Assembly (NCBI RefSeq): GCF_019091085.1
Contig: NZ_JAGXJY010000010.1
Coordinates: forward strand, 143,776-207,775
Length of the DNA stretch: 64,000 nucleotides
Direction: 5' to 3'
Source of the DNA: Mesorhizobium sp. GbtcB19
GTDB taxonomy: Bacteria; Pseudomonadota; Alphaproteobacteria; Rhizobiales; Rhizobiaceae
Shown here: positions 60,372 to 64,000 of the stretch, in pieces
How the letters are laid out: each line of letters starts with the position of its first letter
Numbering within the stretch: the first letter of the stretch is position 1
Made by a program: the position numbers and the translations under genes
Notes under the pieces: generated by a model
Databases searched by the model: none
What the model saw: the letters and a program-made list of their open reading frames with translations, nothing else
What the model was told of the DNA's origin: nothing

Positions 60372-61457
60372 TCAGGCCTCGAACTGGCAGCTCGGCGTCG
60401 AACGCGACAGCGCGGTTTCCTCGGCGTCCATCTCGGCCTCGATGCCGTCGAAGAGCGGCGTCGACATGTAGCGCTCGCCGGTGTCGGGCAGCATGCACAG
60501 GATCACCGAGCCGGCCGGCGCGGTGCCGGCGATCTGGCGCGCCACGGCGAAGGTGGCGCCGCCTGAGATGCCGGTGAAGATGCCTTCCTGCTGCGCCAGC
60601 GCCTTCGCCCATTTGATGCCTTCGGGACCGGGGATCGGCACCACCTGATCGTAATAGCGCTGGTCGATCGCCTCCTGCAGCACATTGGGGATGAAGTCCG
60701 GCGTCCAGCCCTGGATCGGATGCGGCTCGAAGGCCGGATGGCTGGCGGCCGGCGCGCCGCCGGCGCCGCGCTCCTGGTGTTTGCCGCTGCCGATCAGCTG
60801 CGCATTGGCCGGCTCTGCGAGCACGATCTTGACCTCCGGCCGTTCGCGACGCAGCACGCGGCCGACGCCCGCGACAGTGCCGCCCGTGCCGTAGCCGGTG
60901 ATCAGATAGTCGAGACGCGACCCGGCGAAATCATTGACGATCTCGCGGCCGGTTGTCGCCTCGTGGATGGCGGCATTGGCCTCGGTCTCGAACTGGCGCG
61001 CCAGGAACCAGCCATTGGCCTCGGCAAGCTCGACTGCCTTCTTGTACATGCCGAAGCCCTTCTGGGCGCGCGGCGTCAACACCACCTTGGCGCCCAGCAT
61101 GCGCATCAGCTTGCGGCGCTCGACGGAAAAGCTGTCGGCCATCGTCACCACCAGCGGGTAACCCTTCTGCGCGCAGACCATGGCAAGGCCGATGCCGGTG
61201 TTGCCGCTCGTCGCTTCGACCACGGTCTGGCCGGGCTTCAATTGGCCGCTGCGCTCGCCCTCTTCGATGATATTGAGCGCCAGCCGGTCCTTGACCGAGG
61301 CCGCCGGGTTGAAGAACTCGGCCTTCACATAGATCGTCGCATGGCCCGGACCGAGATTGTTGATGCGAATGACCGGCGTGTCGCCGACCGTGTCGAGAAT
61401 GCTGTCGAACAGCCGGCCGCGACCGGCCGTGGTTCTGATTTTCAATTGCTGCAGCAT
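60372..61457 (-). CDS. cysK: Cysteine synthase A (O-acetylserine sulfhydrylase)
   Basis: A 361-residue PLP enzyme making cysteine from O-acetylserine and sulfide. The PLP lysine is Lys56 in NPAASVKDRLA; TVVEATSGNTGIGLAMVCAQ is the Asn-loop, and GYGTGGTVAGVGRVL is the phosphate-binding glycine loop. IFTGISGGATFAVARQIA and VILCMLPDTGERYMSTPLF complete the site. The N-terminus (MLQQLKIRTTAGRGRLFDSI) is about 15 residues longer than in many CysK proteins; a shorter start is possible but no alternative ATG with a good site is evident. It may supply cysteine from sulfite released by the organosulfur operon, though unlinked in the window. Confidence 0.93.
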   Translation of the reverse strand: MLQQLKIRTTAGRGRLFDSILDTVGDTPVIRINNLGPGHATIYVKAEFFNPAASVKDRLALNIIEEGERSGQLKPGQTVVEATSGNTGIGLAMVCAQKGYPLVVTMADSFSVERRKLMRMLGAKVVLTPRAQKGFGMYKKAVELAEANGWFLARQFETEANAAIHEATTGREIVNDFAGSRLDYLITGYGTGGTVAGVGRVLRRERPEVKIVLAEPANAQLIGSGKHQERGAGGAPAASHPAFEPHPIQGWTPDFIPNVLQEAIDQRYYDQVVPIPGPEGIKWAKALAQQEGIFTGISGGATFAVARQIAGTAPAGSVILCMLPDTGERYMSTPLFDGIEAEMDAEETALSRSTPSCQFEA

Positions 61458-61627
61458 GGGCTTTCTCCTCGATATCTCACGCGCCGGTTACAGACCGGCG
61501 GCTCGGGCGGCGCGGTTTCGACACCTTGCCGCGTTAGTTGCATGTGACTTGCCGGCAAATCGGTAAAGGCCGCGTCCGGCGCGAGAGTTCGCCGCCGGAT
61601 GCGCCCTGTCGTGTTTGGTGATAGAAC

Positions 61628-63700
61628 ATGGACCAACTGGTCAGCGTGGGAGCGAGCGTGGAAACGGACGTGGAATCCGTCCGATCGGCCCTGAAAGGCG
61701 ATGCCGCCGGCCTGTCGATCCGGCTGCTCGGCCCGCTGGCGATTGTGCGCCACGACGTTCCGGTCGCGCTGCCCTCGTCGCGCAAATTGCGCGCGCTGCT
61801 AGCGTATCTGGCGCTGGCGCCCCACCCCGTCAGCCGCAGCCGGCTCTGCGAGCTTCTCTGGGACGTGCCTAACGACCCGCGCGGCGAGCTGCGTTGGTGC
61901 CTGAGCAAGCTGCGCGCCGCGCTCGACGAGCCGGGCCTTCACCGAATCGAGACCGAAGGCGATACCGTGGCGCTGCGCCTTGGCGGTACCAGCGTCGATG
62001 CCATCGAAGCCGCCGCCGCCGTGGCGGAAGGGATAGAGACGCTCGGCCTCGAGCGTCTGCGGGCGCTTGCGCAACTGTTCGCCGGCGATTTTCTCGATGG
62101 GCTGGAGGTCGATCGCAGCCCGCATTTCGGCAGCTGGCTGACGGCGCAGCGCCGCCGTTTCAGCGCATGCCATGTCGCCGTCCTTGAGCACATCATCGGC
62201 CTTGTCCCGCAGGGAGCCGACGAAGCCGGCGCCTATATCGACAAATGGCTGGAGCTCGCGCCGTTCGACGGGCGCGCCCATGTGGCGCTGCTGGAGAACC
62301 TCGCCAGGCGCGGACAGATCGGCGCCGGCGAGGAGCATCTTGCCACCGCCGCGGAGCTGTTCCACTCCGAAGAACTGGACTTCACGCCGCTGCGCGAGGC
62401 GTGGCAGGAGATAAGGGCCCGGCACGCCACTGCAACGCCATGCGCGCGATCCGGGCCGGCCTTTCCGATTCCGGAACCGCCGGTCACCACGCTCGAATCC
62501 GATGCGGTTGCGACACGCCGGGCTTCGCTCGCCGTGATGCCGTTTGCGGAAAGCGCGGGTACGAGCGGCTTCCGCGGCGGGCTGGCCGATGGCCTTACCC
62601 ACGACATCATCACGCGGCTTGCCAAGCTTCGCGATTTCTTCGTCATCGCCCGCGGCTCGGTCTTCGCGCTCGCCGAGAAGAACATCGCGCCGGACGACGC
62701 CGGACGCAGGCTGAATGTCGACTATGTCGCGACGGGCTCGGTGCGCAGCCAACCGGGCCGGGTCGTCGTTTCGGTCGAACTTGTCGAGGTGCGCACGGCA
62801 CGGATCGTCTGGGCCGAGACCTTCGAGCACAAGCCCGACGACATTTTCATCGTCATCGACGATATCGGCAACAGCATCGTGTCCTCGATCGCCGCCGAGA
62901 TCGCGACCGTCGAGCGCAACCGCGCGCTGTTGAAAGCGCCCAACTCGCTCAATGCCTGGGAGGCCTACCATCGCGGCCTCTGGCACATGTATCGCTTCAC
63001 CCGTCAGGAAAACGAACTGGCGCAGCATTTCTTCGGCGAGGCGCTGAAGCTCGATCCCACTTTCGCGCGCGCCTATGCCGGCATGTCCTTCACCCACTGG
63101 CAGAATGCCTTCCAGCGCTGGGGCGACCGCGACCTCGAGACCGCGCTTGCCTTCGAAAGCGCCGGGCAGAGCCTGCTGGTCGACGACCGCAACCCTGCCG
63201 CCCATTGGGCGATGGGCCGCGCCTTGTGGCTGCGCGGCGAACAGGATGGTTCCTTGCTGGAGCTGGCGAACGCCGTCGACCTCAGCCCAAACTTCGCGCT
63301 CGGCCACTACGCGCTGTCCTTCGTCCATTCGCAGTCGGGCGATCCGCAATCGGCGATCGGCTCGTCCGACCACTCGCGCCATCTCAGCCCCTTCGATCCG
63401 CTGCTGTTCGGCATGATGGGCGCGCGCGCCATGGCGCATGCAAGGCTGGGCGAATTCGAAGCGGCCGCCGAATGGGCGCTCAAGGCCGCAGCGCGCCCAA
63501 ACGCCCATGTCATCATCCTGGCGATCGCCGCGCATTGCCTGGCGCTGGCCGGCCGGCAGGACGAGGCGCGAACCTTCGCCGCCGCGATCCGCAACACGTT
63601 GCCGAACTATCGCGCCGACGATTTCATCGCCACCTTCCGCTTCGACCGGGATGGAGAAGCTCTGTTCCGGAACGGCTCGAAGCTGATCGGATTGAATTGA
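61628..63700 (+). CDS. BTAD-type regulator fused to TolB-like and TPR domains
   Basis: A 690-residue cytoplasmic multidomain protein. Residues 28-110 are an OmpR/SARP-like winged-helix region (SIRLLGPLAIVRHDVPVALP, LRALLAYLALAPHPVSRSRL). Residues 110-260 are a bacterial transcriptional activation (BTAD) domain (LRALAQLFAGDFLDGLEVDR, YIDKWLELAPFDGRAHVALL). Then comes a TolB-like N-terminal module (LAVMPFAESAGTSGFRGGLA with DGLTHDIITRLAKL) typical of adenylate-cyclase-like regulators, and C-terminal TPRs (ALKLDPTFARAYAGMSFTHW). No cyclase domain is present. It probably senses a signal through protein contacts and binds DNA. No target is evident. ATG 61628 is the first in-frame start with a plausible context. 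Confidence 0.85.
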   Translation: MDQLVSVGASVETDVESVRSALKGDAAGLSIRLLGPLAIVRHDVPVALPSSRKLRALLAYLALAPHPVSRSRLCELLWDVPNDPRGELRWCLSKLRAALDEPGLHRIETEGDTVALRLGGTSVDAIEAAAAVAEGIETLGLERLRALAQLFAGDFLDGLEVDRSPHFGSWLTAQRRRFSACHVAVLEHIIGLVPQGADEAGAYIDKWLELAPFDGRAHVALLENLARRGQIGAGEEHLATAAELFHSEELDFTPLREAWQEIRARHATATPCARSGPAFPIPEPPVTTLESDAVATRRASLAVMPFAESAGTSGFRGGLADGLTHDIITRLAKLRDFFVIARGSVFALAEKNIAPDDAGRRLNVDYVATGSVRSQPGRVVVSVELVEVRTARIVWAETFEHKPDDIFIVIDDIGNSIVSSIAAEIATVERNRALLKAPNSLNAWEAYHRGLWHMYRFTRQENELAQHFFGEALKLDPTFARAYAGMSFTHWQNAFQRWGDRDLETALAFESAGQSLLVDDRNPAAHWAMGRALWLRGEQDGSLLELANAVDLSPNFALGHYALSFVHSQSGDPQSAIGSSDHSRHLSPFDPLLFGMMGARAMAHARLGEFEAAAEWALKAAARPNAHVIILAIAAHCLALAGRQDEARTFAAAIRNTLPNYRADDFIATFRFDRDGEALFRNGSKLIGLN

Positions 63701-63936
63701 ATCCGGCTAGTGGCACTGCACAGGGATTTCACCCGGTCGGCTCGGTTTGCGTTGGTAGGCGGCATGCCTTGGAGATTGGCCGAAACGCCCATCGCGATCG
63801 TCATTCCAGGGCGGAGCAGGAGCGAAGCTCCGTCGCGAAGACCCTAGAATCCATGCCGTTACCTTCGCCAAGGCGTGCAACGGAGCAGAATTCTGCACCG
63901 CAGCAGCGCTTCCAAGTCACGGCATGGCAACTGTGT
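63701..63936. other. Intergenic region with a rhizobial repeat
   Basis: 236 bases between the BTAD regulator and the IS110-type transposase end. It contains one short inverted repeat near 63803-63850 listed separately. The part next to the transposase stop is presumably the terminal non-coding part of the insertion sequence. Confidence 0.5.
63803..63850. repeat. Short rhizobial intergenic repeat
   Basis: ATTCCAGGG (63803-63811) and CCCTAGAAT (63842-63850) are inverted with one mismatch, around a GGAGCGAAGCTCC core. I recognise this CATTCCAGGG...AATCCATGCC type from many rhizobial genomes. Confidence 0.6.
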
Positions 63937-64000
63937 TCATGCGAATGCGATTTTGTCCCTGATGATGGCGTTGAGGACGACCAGGAGCTTCCTTGCGACG
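63937..64000 (-). mobile_element. IS110-family transposase, C-terminal fragment at window edge
   Basis: Read from the right edge, the minus strand encodes VARKLLVVLNAIIRDKIAFA followed by TGA (63937-63939). The R-K-L-L-V-x-L-N-A-x-x-R-D pattern is the C-terminus of IS110/IS116/IS902-type transposases (DEDD catalytic domain plus transposase_20). The rest of the gene lies beyond the window, so completeness cannot be judged. Confidence 0.75.

Overview
The window is a high-GC, gene-dense alphaproteobacterial chromosome segment. Its gene content (petABC, lgt with a MidA-type methyltransferase and pgeF, rplY-pth-ychF, a DUF1344 protein, DUF1285, the MoxR/DUF58/DUF4159 operon) and its intergenic palindromes are typical of Rhizobiales, most likely a Mesorhizobium-like member of the Phyllobacteriaceae. 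That assignment rests on recognised families and remembered repeat types, not on a search. I see no rRNA, tRNA or CRISPR array.

Layout. 1-9.4 kb is mostly housekeeping: the end of a sensor kinase, a GT4 glycosyltransferase, CsaA, YbjN and BMFP/UbiK-type proteins, an orphan BrnA-like antitoxin, lgt-midA-pgeF-M24 homologue in a tightly packed unit, a lipoprotein and prs. 9.4-19.3 kb is accessory metabolism: a DHFR-like reductase, an AraC regulator divergent from an Fsr-type MFS pump, a chloroperoxidase-like hydrolase divergent from an OhrR-like MarR regulator with twin TATCGCGATA palindromes, and a five-gene organosulfur operon (FMN reductase, NtaA-type monooxygenase, ABC permease, binding protein, ATPase). 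19.6-23.1 kb holds rplY-pth, a TPR protein and ychF.

23.1-24.9 kb is an AT-richer insert carrying two tail-to-tail overlapping genes: a three-Cys-motif (Gp37/Gp68, DUF5131) protein and its partner TcmP. It is the best candidate in the window for an undescribed system. 25-32 kb: corA, tandem MaoC proteins, apt, a class A acid phosphatase and the cytochrome bc1 operon petABC. 32-38.5 kb: a cupin and three tandem ABC half-exporters, the middle one lacking the A-loop part of its nucleotide-binding domain.

38.5-47.3 kb: trmL, soxR with a clear SoxR box, hemF, small secreted or stress-type proteins, a barrel-like secreted protein followed by a compact S8 protease, and cca-nudix-DUF1285. 47.4-54.3 kb: the MoxR/DUF58/DUF4159/VWA-like operon. 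54.4-64 kb: clpS, small membrane or secreted proteins, an OmpR/HAMP two-component pair, a YciI-like protein, a PLP decarboxylase, cysK, a BTAD-TolB-TPR regulator, and the 3' end of an IS110-type transposase at the edge.

Three palindromic repeat elements each sit in a gap between convergent genes, and one has been read into the C-terminus of SoxR. Many start codons were moved inward from the longest reading frame on the basis of Shine-Dalgarno sequences and family N-termini; these choices are stated entry by entry.
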